This document shows, one piece after another, positions 47,401-57,358 of a stretch of DNA of 64,000 nt; the stretch's first letter is position 1; every line of letters begins with the position of its first letter. Origin of the DNA: Topomyia yanbarensis (lineage: Eukaryota; Arthropoda; Insecta; Diptera; Culicidae); NCBI RefSeq assembly GCF_030247195.1, contig NC_080672.1, positions 189,089,344-189,153,343 of the forward strand, in the 5' to 3' direction. The notes beneath the pieces were generated by a model, which was given only the letters and a program-made list of their open reading frames with translations, searched no databases and was not told the origin of the DNA. The position numbers and the translations under genes are program-made.

Positions 47401-47736
47401 ACCGTGACGACTGGTGAACGCTGGCTGCAATGGCTCGACTGTGGCAGGGGGATCAAGGGCTTCCATAGTGCTAGCTGCAGTGCGTCCCAGGGTGCGATGA
47501 GTCATACCAGCATAGCATAGAGTGCTTAGTCCTTCTGTGATCGTTGTAGAGCCGAGTGTGCTGTGAAGAGACGAGCTCGTTACGATGGGATCCAAATTTT
47601 GTTTTTGACATTGAAGATTCACAGCGGCGGTAGAGTTGTGTTCATCAGCAGACTGTAAGTGAAATTTACATTGAGGGGGTGCAGCATCTTGTATTGCTTC
47701 GGAAGGACATATACCATTCTTGGCTTTACCTGACAC
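44452..47736 (-). CDS. LINE ORF2 (endonuclease + reverse transcriptase), intact
   Basis: 1,094 codons from MSGKAKNGIC; the frame is open further upstream to the ORF1 stop, so the real start could be earlier and use a non-ATG or coupled mechanism. The endonuclease is at about residues 145-340 (YYQNAGGMNS, LTETWLSD, GDFNFSGLKW near 285). The reverse transcriptase is at about 600-890: GPDGIPTIILKK, HKKGDKKVVDNYRGIT, QHGFMPKRSTSTNLL, DLSAAFDKINH, SGIPQGSHLGPLIF and catalytic FADD near 817. The C-terminus continues through VKDLGVFLDEQLTF and RIEAVQRRFVRF. All catalytic residues are present. The protein would nick DNA and reverse transcribe its own RNA. The BEL element upstream and downstream is only the host site. 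Confidence 0.92.
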   Translation of the reverse strand: MSGKAKNGICPSEAIQDAAPPQCKFHLQSADEHNSTAAVNLQCQKQNLDPIVTSSSLHSTLGSTTITEGLSTLCYAGMTHRTLGRTAASTMEALDPPATVEPLQPAFTSRHGPVCRSGEGVFQIDTNDNQSRHSNLQIYYQNAGGMNSVIEDYLVASSDECFDIIALTETWLSDSTLSVQAFGANYDVFRTDRSSRNSLKATGGGVLVAIHRRLKAQLIDDTLGVCVEQVWVRIKLAGYALYLCVVYLPPDRTRDSTLIDSHTESLERISAQASPVDEILIVGDFNFSGLKWRSASDGFMFADPEMSSFHAGITSLLDCYSLNLLRQTNNVVNENNRILDLCFSSKSDYAPKVTAAPFPLVKTVRHHPPLHILLEAIRVKHDCNASDTVSYNFRKANYNSIIDFLSNIHWTEILDNDDVNVAVQTFSNVMSYAIDRYVPKRSGLQSKHPAWHTAELRRLKATKRAALKKYSKFGGYVLRHHYVHVNQVYKKTSKRCHADYLRNVQRKLKSEPKTFWKHVNEQRKESGLPSTMSYGGRMSSSLQEICQLFSEKFASVFSNEKLTPTQASRAALNIPQSYQSLNSINIDNNMVQLAVRKMKASTSAGPDGIPTIILKKCSAGLIEPLCHLFQLSLTTGVFPELWKSSFMFPVHKKGDKKVVDNYRGITTLSAVPKLFEMAVLEPISSHCKQYISETQHGFMPKRSTSTNLLSFTTYVTDAMSDGLQTDVIYTDLSAAFDKINHAIAVAKLDRLGFGTNILRWMQSYLSDRRLAVKIGDCVSEEFCASSGIPQGSHLGPLIFLLYFNDVNFCLEGPRLSFADDLKLYHRIRNTHDAAFLQRQLETFAEWCEINRMTLNPKKCTVITFSRKKTPIRFDYCLAESTIDRANCVKDLGVFLDEQLTFKQHISYIVAKASRCLGFIMRISKHFSDIYCLKSLYCSLVRSTLEYCSVVWNPHYLNGVHRIEAVQRRFVRFALRRLPWSNPHQLPSYESRGLLIGLDTLQVRRDLFRAMTISDILQDRIDCPELLSAINMNVRPRALRNNLFLRLPLRRTNYGVNGAIIGLQRTFNRVSSEFDLHIPRSRLQFDFLNRLRNYH

Positions 47737-47826
47737 AGAAGAAGTCGCCGATTCGCCAGGTAGACCTGAATCGCTCGCCGGGATACAAGAAGTTGGACAG
47801 ATGAGTTTATCCGGAACAGCTTGGCG

Positions 47827-48621
47827 CTACTGTCCACCACCAGATGGATTCTTCTCCGCCGCAATCCTGATGATAGGTCGTTGGATTTTTGAATTGGTCA
47901 CAAATTCACGGAAGTAGATGTTCTCCGGCCAAGAATCTTTGGACAGAGCCTTATCCCTGTATGATTTGCTAACGCCAACTTTGAAAGTAATGAAGCTCAA
48001 AGATGAGAGATCCTTGTCCTTAGGAACTAGACGAACTATTCTCGGTTGCAGATTCTCCCCCAGACAATCTTTCACAAGGGTAGAAACTTCGTCATCCGTC
48101 GTGCTGGGATCGAATGCTGACAAGTAAACCCATAACAGCTCCTCAGGTGGTGAAATTGTTTTTATTGTTTCAAACGCAGCTTTGGATCCACGAATATTAG
48201 GAATTTTTGTTTTGGGCGAATCATCTTCGCGTTTGCGCTTAGGCGTGTTTGAAACTGGATTATATTCAGCAATTCGATTCCAAGGCGTTATAATTGGGGA
48301 TAGCGGTTTAGAGTCAACTTTAACCGAGAGTGCTTTGACGACATCTTTCAAATCAGCTATGTCGTTCTTTATAGATTTCAGAGAATTGTCGTCAGGCACT
48401 ATATCGCAACAACGCGAAGCCATTCTACGGAAATTATCATTCGAGAATAAATCAGCACAGCCATTACACATCCAGAATAAATTCCGTGGGTGGGTTCCCA
48501 GGACGTCACGAACATCATAATCCATCTTGACGCATATCATGTGGAACGAATTTCCGCAGTATCCACGACATGTGATTCGATCAGAATCATTAACCACTTT
48601 CGAGCAGTTGTTACAAGCCAT
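47827..48621 (-). CDS. LINE ORF1 with PHD-type zinc finger, intact
   Basis: 264 codons starting MACNNCSKVV. Residues 1-65 carry a Cys/His cluster of PHD type (CNNC, CRGYC, FHMIC, CNGC). Residues 85-110 are acidic and probably helical (KNDIADLKDVVKAL). A KRKRED basic stretch is followed by a conserved C-terminal domain (LLWVYLSAFDPSTTDDEV, SLSFITFKVGVSKS) ending GGGQ. Such ORF1 proteins bind element RNA; PHD fingers elsewhere read histone tails, which suggests but does not show chromatin targeting. It is about 90% identical to the broken ORF1 of copy 1. Confidence 0.9.
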   Translation of the reverse strand: MACNNCSKVVNDSDRITCRGYCGNSFHMICVKMDYDVRDVLGTHPRNLFWMCNGCADLFSNDNFRRMASRCCDIVPDDNSLKSIKNDIADLKDVVKALSVKVDSKPLSPIITPWNRIAEYNPVSNTPKRKREDDSPKTKIPNIRGSKAAFETIKTISPPEELLWVYLSAFDPSTTDDEVSTLVKDCLGENLQPRIVRLVPKDKDLSSLSFITFKVGVSKSYRDKALSKDSWPENIYFREFVTNSKIQRPIIRIAAEKNPSGGGQ

Positions 48622-48982
48622 GCTTTGATGTAGAAATAACGCCTAGCGGGTATGCAATATGCGCAGGAGACGTAACGTGCGTCAATGGAAGCAAACTTGC
48701 ACGCAACGTGTGACAACTCAACTACCCACCAGCAGATGTCGCTTTTGGCGAAAAAATTGAGCGTAACGTCTGTGCAGTGATAATGACAAGTGAAAACAAA
48801 AATCTCAACCAAAAACAATCACTTTCACGAATCACAACGGCAGATATAATCGTGCTTGAAGTCACGAAATTTCAATGCACACGTACTACCGAATAAAACG
48901 ATATACAGATAAAACGAGAATAAAAATGATCGCGAGTGTAAAACACTAAAAAATCAAAAAAAAAACTATCAGCTCTACTCGT

Positions 48983-50035
48983 GCATCAGCAATTGCATAC
49001 GGCGCCTGTCTTTATATCCGTAGTACCAATTCTCATGAAATTGTCATAGTACGTCTACTTTGCGCTAAATCGAAGATAGCCCCCATTAAAGAAATGACGA
49101 TTCCTCGCAAGGAGCTATGTGCTGCCTTATTGCCAACCCGCTTGGTTCGTAAGGTAATCCCTGCTCTCCGAATGAATTTCGCGATTGTTTGGCTAAGGTC
49201 AGACAGCCAGATTGTTTTAGCTTGGCTGAAAAACCCCTTAGGAATGTTAAAATCGTTTAACCAAACTAGAGTACGAGAAATTACTAAAGATGTTGCGAAC
49301 TTCCCTTGGTCTTATGTACGTTCGAAAGATAATCCTGCGGATGTAGTATCCCGTGGGCAGCTACCCGCATAATTGAAATCTAACGAGTTGTGGTGGGAAA
49401 GCTCTCCATTTCTCAGATCTGTAGAATACAAACCACTGCCCCTCGCATTCTTGACTATGTACAACGTTTTATCCGTAATTGTCGAATTAAATCTCCCACT
49501 GGTCGTACCTTATGTAAATTCCCCACTGTCGCAGAGCTTAGAAATTCACTACACACAACAGTGATTGTCATACAGCAAAATGTTTTGCTCGACGATATCG
49601 TCCGCCTGAAGGAGAAAGAGCCATGCAAGCGAATCGGCATGATTGGTCCAGTCCTGCAAGATAATTGCACTGCGTGTAGGTGGAAGACTTCAAAACTCCC
49701 CCTGCCGTTAGCAGCAAAACATCAATATATTCTCCCGAAACACCCGATTACAGACCTCATAATTCGAGCATACAGAGCATTTGCATGTCGGTCCATCTGC
49801 TCTTTTATCCGCTCTGCGCCAACGGTTCTGGTTGATTGGCTCCAGGTCCGCAATAAGAAAAATTACACGAAGTTGTGTTCGATGTTTCCGTGTCAAACCA
49901 AGGAACGTTACTCAGTACATGGGTAATCTTCCGAAATATCGAGTTACTCCTTCCGCTCCTTTCAAGATAACAGATGTAGATTACGCCCATTTTTTGTCAA
50001 ACAAGGTATAAGAAAGCCAGCCCTCGTAAAGGCCT
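48983..50035 (+). pseudogene. BEL/Pao pol part 2: RNase H and integrase start
   Basis: It resumes the RNase H domain after the CR1 insertion (ASAIAYGACLYI). The frame 49094-49372 contains PRKELCAALLPTRLVRKV, RSDSQIVLAWL and SKDNPADVVSRG, typical of the BEL RNase H C-terminus. Frames 49390-49926 and 49781-50011 cover the integrase zinc region (HPITDLIIRAY, LLSALRQRFWLIGSRSAIRK, CVRCFRVK). A frameshift occurs near 49800. It ends at the R1 target site at 50035. Confidence 0.85.
50026..50035 (+). repeat. Target-site duplication of R1 copy 3, left
   Basis: GTAAAGGCCT, repeated exactly at 55751-55760. It lies inside BEL integrase coding sequence and fixes the insertion point. Confidence 0.95.
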
Positions 50036-50276
50036 TTTTTTACAATGGAGAAGACCTTTATGTCCTAGCCCAGTACACGTGCTAACGGTAGGGTCCAATC
50101 TACCACACTGGGTGCACTGGGGGCGTGTCGGACTCGAATGGTGACCAGCCATTAATACCGACTAAACTCCATTGGGCTCCGCCATCATTCCTCCCAGGAA
50201 CTACCTCTCGGTATTACTTCTTGGGGGATGGCTGTACTAAATGTACTCATTCACTCTCACCCACGCGTTCATACAT

Positions 50277-50720
50277 CCTGTATGAGGCTTACTTGGGTGC
50301 TCTCTCAATCGCACTTTGATTCACTCTCAAACACTCCCACATGAGGCTGACTTTTGTGCTCACCTTTCACGTTCCATGCGAGGCTGACTTGTGTGCTCAC
50401 CTTACTCATTCCTTGCTAGGCTTACTTTTGTGCTCGCCCTACTCATACCATGTGAGGCTGACTTGGGTGCTCACCCTATCACCTGATTCACTCTCAATCG
50501 TGCCACTCTATTGTACCTTTGTCACTCCCCCTGGCATCCCATGTGGGATATTTTTCTTAGGCCCCACTTCTGACATACCATGCGAGGCTGACTTGTGTGC
50601 TCACCTTTTTCATTCCTTGCTAGACTGACTTTTGTGCTAGCCTCTACCAACCTGTGAGGCTGACTTTTATGCTCACCCTTAACATGCAGTGTGAGACTGA
50701 CTTGGATGCTCACCCTTTCA
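50277..50720 (-). repeat. 36-37 bp minisatellite in R1 copy 3 3' UTR
   Basis: Same array as in copies 1 and 2 (GAGGCTGACTT...GTGCTCACC), nearly base-for-base identical to copy 2. Confidence 0.85.
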
Positions 50721-50961
50721 CTCCTCTGCCACGCCATGAGGCATCGATAGCTTAGTTCCAACATACTACGCTACGACCCTCCCGTCTTGGCATGAGGCAG
50801 TCCACTTATACGCCTATACATTCACTCTTCTGTCTTGCTTCGGGGTGGCTGGGTTTACCCCTTACGCGGTTGCCATTCGCTGCGCCAAACCTGCCTCGGC
50901 ATGAACAGACCATTCACTCCCTTTTTTGCGCTTGGCCTTTTTTGCTCCAGCTAACCAATCA

Positions 50962-53935
50962 CTAGTTAGCCGTGCCCGCCGTCTGTTGCTCGGTTCGCCA
51001 GATTACCTGTAGCCTACTGGCAATCTGGATGGTAGCAGCCGAGACTGCGTTCCACTTCTCCACCGTTTGACACATCCGCTGAATAAGGGTATCCGGGGTT
51101 GTGTCCCAGCCACAGACGTCAAGCATTGCTCTTCTTTCGACGTCGAACCGATGACATACGAACAGTATGTGTTCGGCAGTTTCATCTACACCTGGGAAGT
51201 CCGGGCAGACTGGGACCTCCGCGTGCCCGAACCTGTGGAGGTACTGACGGAAACAGCCATGGCCTGACAGGAATTGTGTCAGGTGGAAGTGAACTTCCCC
51301 ATGGGGTCTTCCCACCCAGCTCGATATGCTAGGTATCAGCCGGTGGGTCCACCTACCTTTCGAGGAGTTGTCCCACTCACGCTGTCATCTGGCGACCGAG
51401 GTCACCCTGGTGCGCTCGCGGGCTCCCCTATTTCCACGTAGCTCAAAGCACTCCGCATCTTCCCGAATGACCAGCCCGACTGGCATCATGCTCGCTATCA
51501 CGCAGGATGCATCGTGTGATACCGTGCGGTAGGCAGATATCACTCTGAGGCACATCACGCGGTAGGTGCTCTCCAGTTTCTGTAGGTAACTGGTTACCCT
51601 CAGTGCTCTTGACCATGACGGGCCGCCGTACCTGAGGATAGATACGGCAACGCCTGCCAGTAACCTACGTCTACTGGCGCACACCTTTGAGCTGTTGGAC
51701 ATCATTCTCGATAGTGCCGCAACAGCAGTCGACGCTCTCTTGCACGTATAGTCGACATGGCTGCCGAAGGTCAGCTTGTCGTCTATAATGACCCCGAGAC
51801 TTCAGACTTCGCTGTGAAGTGATCGCGACTTCTCCCACATGGATAACTGCATGTTGTGCCGACTTGCGGTTGTTGACGATAACTACCTCCGTCTTATGAT
51901 GAGCGAGCTCCAGGCCTCTCGCGCTCATCCATTCCTCCACCGTGCTAATCGCGTGTTCTGCGGTTAGTTCTACCTCAGGAATTGACTCCCCGTAGACCTC
52001 CAGGGTTACGACGTCGGCAAAGCCGACGATCTTGACCCCAGGAGGGAACTTCAGTCTCAGAACCCCGTCATACATGAGGTTCCATAGCACCGGGCCTAGG
52101 ATCGAGCCCTGCGGGACTCCGGCGGTAATCGGAACTCTTTTCTGACCGGCATCGGTCTCGTATAGCAGTACGCGGTTTTGGAAGTAACTTTCCAGGATCC
52201 GGTACAGACCCACCGGTAGGCTAAGCCGGTGTAACGAGAGCGCGATGGCATCCCAGCTTGCGCTGTTGAATGCGTTCTTCACGTCAAGTGTCACTAACGC
52301 ACAGTATCGAATACCTCGCCTTTTTCGTTGGATCGCTATCTCGGCAGTATTTATCACTGAGTTGAGAGCGTCCACTGTGGACTTACCCTTCCGAAAGCCA
52401 AACTGGTTGCTTGACAGACCGTCCGTACCTTCCGCGTACGGGGTGAGCCTGTTGAGGATGATCCTCTCAAGCAGTTTGCCAGTCGTGTCTATCAGACAGC
52501 TTGGTCTGTACGCCGATGGGTCGCCTGGCGGCTTCCCGGGCTTCGGCAACAGCACCAGTTTCTGCCTTTTCCATCTATCGGGGAAACGGCACTCGTCAAG
52601 GCATCTCTGCATAGCTAGCCTGAACATGTTCGGGTTCGCTATGATCGCTGCCTTGAGAGCGTTGTTTGGAACTCCATCCGGCCCTGGAGCTTTGTTCATT
52701 GCTAGGGATTTAGCCACTGCGAGTAGTTCTTCATTCGTCACTGGAGCCACCATTTCGACCGTGCCCGCACTGTCTCGTAGTGCAGGTGGCCAGGGGCTTG
52801 TGGCTCGAGACGGGAAGAGTACTTCGATAATCGTTGCCAACCGGTCCGGAGACCGTTCTGGGGGTGAGGAGCCCCCTTTGGTCTTGGCCATCACAATCCG
52901 GTAGGCGTCACCCCACGGATTCGCGTTGGCACTCTCACACAGGTTGTCGAAACACGCTCTCTTGCTGCTCTTAATAGCCTTGTTAAGGGCCAATTTCGCA
53001 GCTCGAAACACTTCACGGCGGTTCTCTCTTGCATCCTCGGTGCGAGCTCTTTGCATCCTACGTCTAGCTCTGAGGCAGGCTGACCGTAGAGCTGCAATCT
53101 CGGCACTCCACCAGTATACCGGGCATCTACCGTTTCTTGGCAGTGTTTTTCTCAGCATTGTGGCGTCGCACGCGCGTGATAGAACAGCTACCAGCGCATC
53201 CCCGCTTAGACTGTCGGTGTTGGCCTCCAGTCCCAGGGCCGCGGTGAAAGCTTCGCTGTCGAAGTGATTGGACTTCCACCCGCGTACCTGACAGGGATCT
53301 CCCGCCCTCGGATGCTGCACACCATAGTTGATCTTAAAGCGGATTGCTAAATGATCGCTATGGGTGTAGCCTTCGTCTACCCTCCATTCCATGCCTGGAA
53401 TCAGACTCGGGCTGGCAAAGGTCACATCAATCCACGCCTCCACTCCGTTTCTACGGAATGTACTAGCGGAGCCATTATTAGCTAGCACAGTATCGAGTTT
53501 CGCAAGCGCTTCCATTAGCGCTTGACCCCTGCTATTTGTACAGCGGCTGCCCCACTCCACTGCCCAAGCGTTAAAGTCTCCCGCTATTACTACCGGTTTC
53601 CGGCCCACGAGGTCCGACGAGAGCCTGTCGATCATCTGGTGGAACTGTTCTATTGGCCACCTTGGTGGGGCGTAGCAGCTGCAATAGAACACACCATTGA
53701 TCTTGGCAATCGCCACACCCTCGGCGGAGGGGTGTATTACCTCTTGAACCGGGAACCGTCCCGTTGTACAGATTGCCACCATTCCAGACCCGTCCGACAC
53801 CCAATTGCCGTTGCCGGCAGGGATGCTGTACGGGTCTGATAAGAGGGCGACATCTGTCCTCGACTCCGAGACCGACTGCCACAGCAGCTGTTGGGCTGCT
53901 GCACAATGGTTAAGATTTAGCTGTGTGACTCTCAC
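50962..53935 (-). pseudogene. R1-clade ORF2, copy 3, inactivated
   Basis: It opens at 53935 and reads 754 codons to a 2-bp deletion near 51795. Remaining frames are 51705-51385 and 51315-50962, separated by a nonsense change near 51382 (a tryptophan codon to TGA). The RT catalytic motif reads FADV instead of FADD (near 52010), which removes a metal-binding aspartate. The endonuclease (GDFNAWAVEWG) and the C-terminal zinc motif are otherwise intact. Confidence 0.93.
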
Positions 53936-55405
53936 GGCTTCTTCTTATTTAACTCGCCGAAGGGACACGAAGGTCCGCCCATAGCATGTTTATGAGCTTG
54001 CTTCTTAGCGGTGCAGATAAGGCACTTGTATGCCTTAGTGCACCCCCGCTCTTTATGTCCCTCCTCGCCGCAGCTACGACATAATTTGCTCCTATCTATG
54101 CCTTTGCATTCGTATGCTTTATGGCCGGACTCAAGGCACCGATAGCACCTATCCACTGAAGGCGGCTGGGGTATACTAATAGGGCATACCGACCAGCCGA
54201 TCTTCAGCTTCCCTTTCTCGGTTACCTTTTTGGCATCCGCATTCAGTAGCCTGAGGTAGGCTACTTGGGTGCCAGAGGGTCCACCTCTCAACCGCACAGA
54301 GGCCCGCTCGATTGTGACGTCGCAGTGCTCCTTAACGGCTGCGACGACGTCTTCTGCGGTCGTGAACTCGTCCAAGTGCTTGCACTGGAGAGTTGTTTCC
54401 GCACCTAGCGACCTGATTTGGGCGCCCTCACCAAGGACCTCTTGGGCCAAGGCCTTGTATACTGCACTTGATTGTGCGCCTCGCTTCAGCACCAGAAGCA
54501 TCTCTCCCGTGTTGGTGCGTCTTACGCTACGCACATCCTGCCCAAGGGCCGAGAGGCTTTCGGCCGCCTTCATCGATTTAAGGACATCGGCGTATTTGTC
54601 CTTGTCGGTTTTTAACCACAAGGCTTCGCCTCTGTCCTTGGCCTTCTTCACAGGCCGCGGTACCTCCGGTTTCGGTGCCGGCTTTTTCTTGGTGACCAGC
54701 GTCCAGGGGTTTGAGCCCCCCTGCCCCGGTCGTGCCGGGTTGCTGGTACCATCGCTCTCCGCCGCGAGGTCACTCTCACCCTCGCTTACCTCGCCCAAAC
54801 GGCGACCTTGACGGTTGCACGCCGAGTGGTGTCGGTTTTGGCACCCTCACCTGGCGACTTCCTAGGGCGCTTCGCGTTCGATGCCGTCTTGCGATTGCCC
54901 TTTCCTTTTCCCTTCGAGGGGAACTCGGTCGCCGCTCCGATCGACGTGGCTGCTCCGTAGAAGGTAAAGGCCACTGTCTGTGAACCTCTATCGACCTTCT
55001 CTCTTTCCTCCCTATTGGAGGCCACTGTCTGGGTTTCTCTGTCGGGCCTCTCCCGACCTTCCACCCTCTTAACATAAGCCTGCTGTTCCTGTCTTGCGAC
55101 ACGAACAGCTTTCCGGAGCTCCATGAGGCTCAACTTCAACTCCTTGGCTATATTCTGCTTTCCGCTAGCGAAGTCGATTATAGAATCGAGTTGCTTCGCT
55201 ACTTTGCGCATCGCAGCTATTGGCCCCTCCGATGCATTGGTAGGGCTATTGCCTACCGCTGCTGGGGGGTCACTGGTGCTTTCGGATGCAGCACTCGTCG
55301 CTCCACTACTCTCCCCACAGGGGGGGGGGAGACCTCGCCAAACCACCTCTAGCGAAGGGGTTTGGCACCTCCGTTTGTTTTGTATATTTATTTTTGCTCT
55401 ATATA
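53932..55405 (-). pseudogene. R1-clade ORF1, copy 3, frameshifted
   Basis: Two frames, 54798-53932 (288 codons, with the zinc knuckles) and a longer N-terminal frame up to 55460, meet near 54795 where 4 bp of the KRRLGEV codons are missing. One zinc-knuckle residue is also changed (CRSCGEEGH). Additional G insertions near 55320 alter the N-terminal codons. Confidence 0.9.
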
Positions 55406-55750
55406 TCAAATCCCACGAGTCGCGCGAGAAATAAATGTCCGCCACGCCAGAGCTCCGCATTAGCGTGGTAAGGGACGCTTACTGTGGGGGTTGCCCAGGT
55501 ACCCCACAGGCTCCGTTAACGATCGAGCATCTTTTTCACCCCCTCGATCACTCATCCCTCGGCACGGGTCGCTTCACGCCTTGGAATTGGGGTTATGCCC
55601 TACCTTGCCTTACGTGGTGATCTCGGCCCGGATCATCACAACCATCCTCCTTTACCAGGGCTTTGGACCTGTAGCTCTGGTTCTCAATAGTTCCATGTAC
55701 GTATGTTATTACAGACATGCTACTATTGAGATCCGTCATTCGCTAGCGGA

Positions 55751-55760
55751 GTAAAGGCCT
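55751..55760 (+). repeat. Target-site duplication of R1 copy 3, right
   Basis: GTAAAGGCCT, exact copy of 50026-50035; BEL integrase coding sequence continues from here. Confidence 0.95.
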
Positions 55761-56759
55761 ACGCTGCTGTATTTGTATGCATGGTTACAAAATCAGTTCA
55801 CTTGGAACTTGTGCCAGACATGACCTCAGCTGCGTTTATTGCTGCCCTTCAATGGTTTGTCAGTCGTCGTGGTTTAGTCCGCGAGCTGCATTCTGATAAT
55901 GCAACAAATGTCCATGGATCAACAAATGAGCTACACGAACTATTCCGTCTATTCCATAATAGCGTTGCTGTGAATCACATCGAATCTTTTTGTAATAGCA
56001 AAGTAATCTCTTGGTTCTTTATACCACCTGTGATGCCCCTGAATTTGGTGGCTTATGGGAAACCGCCGTCAAAACCATGAAATACCACCTCAAACGCATT
56101 ATCAAACAAACTAACTTAACATTCGAAGAATTTGCTACCTTATTGTCTCAAATAGAAGCTATTCTGAATTTCCGCCCGCTGTTCTGTCATTCCGATGACC
56201 CAACCGAATCTGAAGTAATTACTCCATCACATTACCTCATAGGACGCCCAATTACTGCCATTCTAGAACCTTCCTATGAAAGTATAAGCTTTCCAGATGA
56301 CAGCATTTACAACAAATGCGTGAACATTTTTGGAAGTCTTGGTCCCGTGATTATCTTGTAAGTTTACAGCCAAGAGGAAAAAATTACCGTCTCCTTCCAA
56401 ATGTAACTCCTGGTATGATAGTTCTGGTAGAAGATAAAAATTTGCCAGCCCAAAATTGGAAATTGGGACGAATCGTTAACGTGTATCCTGGTGATGATAA
56501 TCTGCTCCGTACAGTTGATGTTAAAGTGGGAGACGTAGTATTCCGTCGTCCAGTCACTAAACTGTCATTACTACCTATTAACGATAATGAGCATTTAATT
56601 CATCGTTCCAAACTAGTATCTCAAGATAGGTCTTCCGAATCAACCCGCAACCCTGCCGGGGAGGATGTTCGCGATAGCGAAGATTTGCTTCAACCAGAAT
56701 GTTCTCCGACCAGAACATTCTCTGACCAGCCCGACACACCGCTCAGCGAAACATTTTGA
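55751..56759 (+). pseudogene. BEL/Pao pol part 3: integrase core and C-terminal domain
   Basis: Frames 55781-56080, 56011-56361 and 56316-56759. The integrase core shows VTKSVHLELVPDMTSAAFIAAL and LHSDNATNVHG, the latter containing the second catalytic aspartate. A frameshift near 56020 and another near 56340 break it. The last part, [26 protein letters not shown]...[11 protein letters not shown], is the C-terminal domain typical of BEL polyproteins. Coding continues 93 bp into the 3' LTR, ending TAG-free to a TGA at 56757. Confidence 0.88.
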
Positions 56760-57085
56760 ACCCAGCAAACTGCACAATTTGCTAGCGACGCCACGAAGGA
56801 GGGAGCGCCTGATTGGTGGGCCAATCAGCGTCAGCCATTCAGTTCGCCGAAGCAGCAGTTCAGGTATAAATACAAGTGCCCTGTTCTCAATTATTCATTA
56901 AGTTTTAAACCTCTGTGAAGGTAACGCAAAATAAAAGTGAAAAAGTCAAGCTGATTTGGAATTATTGAACTCCGAACGTTCCTGCTCGGCCTGGTGCTAA
57001 CTTTGCTGCAGTGCATCGTTGCTCGCTGCAATGTAAAGAGTTTAGCAGTGTTCTTTTCAGAGCGCTTGTACCCGCAGTCGTTTGC
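56667..57085 (+). repeat. BEL/Pao 3' LTR
   Basis: Homologous to 40255-40742 but lacking about 65 bp near 56805. It holds TATAAATA at 56865-56872 and the AATAAA poly(A) signal near 56930. Its first 93 bp are also the end of pol. Outside the deletion the LTRs differ at only scattered positions. Confidence 0.88.
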
Positions 57086-57126
57086 CAATGGGAAAATATA
57101 CTTTTGCATATAAAATATTTAAAATA

Positions 57127-57358
57127 ATCCATAAAGAATTGTTAAACGATCCATGAAAAAGTTGTCCCTGTTCCATAAAACAAAACTGAAAATCCATAAA
57201 ATAGTGTGAATGATCCATAAAAATGGTGATTTGATCCATAGATTATGAAGAATTGAACCATAAAATGATCGCAAAAGAGCAGTAAAATAGTAATAAAAGA
57301 GCAATTAAAATCAACCAATGCCCCATAAAAATATTGGAAATGTTCCATAAAATGTTAC
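57127..57358. repeat. 21-22 bp minisatellite with CCATAAAA core
   Basis: CCAT(A/G)AAA-type cores occur at 57129, 57151, 57173, 57194, 57215, 57236, 57258, 57323 and 57345. Intervals are 21-22 bp, and degenerate units at about 57280 and 57301 fill the gap. The array abuts the BEL 3' LTR. Confidence 0.8.

Larger units (their letters stand above)
44414..48982 (-). mobile_element. CR1/Jockey-like non-LTR retrotransposon, copy 2 (ORFs open)
   Basis: A minus-strand LINE inserted between the codons of BEL RNase H: BEL similarity stops at about 44413 and resumes at 48983. ORF1 (264 codons) and ORF2 (1,094 codons) are both open. The 5' UTR extends past 48800, and the exact 5' end is uncertain by about 150 bp. 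No target-site duplication was identified at the junctions. Compared with copy 1, ORF1 and the ORF2 N-terminus are nearly the same, while endonuclease and RT are not. Confidence 0.88.
50036..55750 (-). mobile_element. R1-clade non-LTR retrotransposon, copy 3 (broken)
   Basis: A full-length minus-strand copy of 5.7 kb, with 3' poly(A) (the T run at 50036-50041), minisatellite 3' UTR, two ORFs and a 5' UTR ending GCTAGCG-type at 55750. It is flanked by a perfect 10-bp duplication. Several point changes and small deletions inactivate it. Confidence 0.95.
40255..57085 (+). mobile_element. BEL/Pao LTR retrotransposon with two nested LINE insertions
   Basis: LTR-gag-protease-RT-RNase H-integrase-LTR on the plus strand. 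CR1-like copy 2 splits the RNase H region (44414-48982) and R1 copy 3 splits the integrase (50036-55750). Without these inserts the element would be about 6.5 kb. LTRs are nearly identical outside one deletion, but gag is frameshifted and the RT catalytic motif is altered, so the element is inactive. The leader (40743-41212) holds two copies of a GGAAGCGGCGCCAG word 59 bp apart. Confidence 0.9.
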
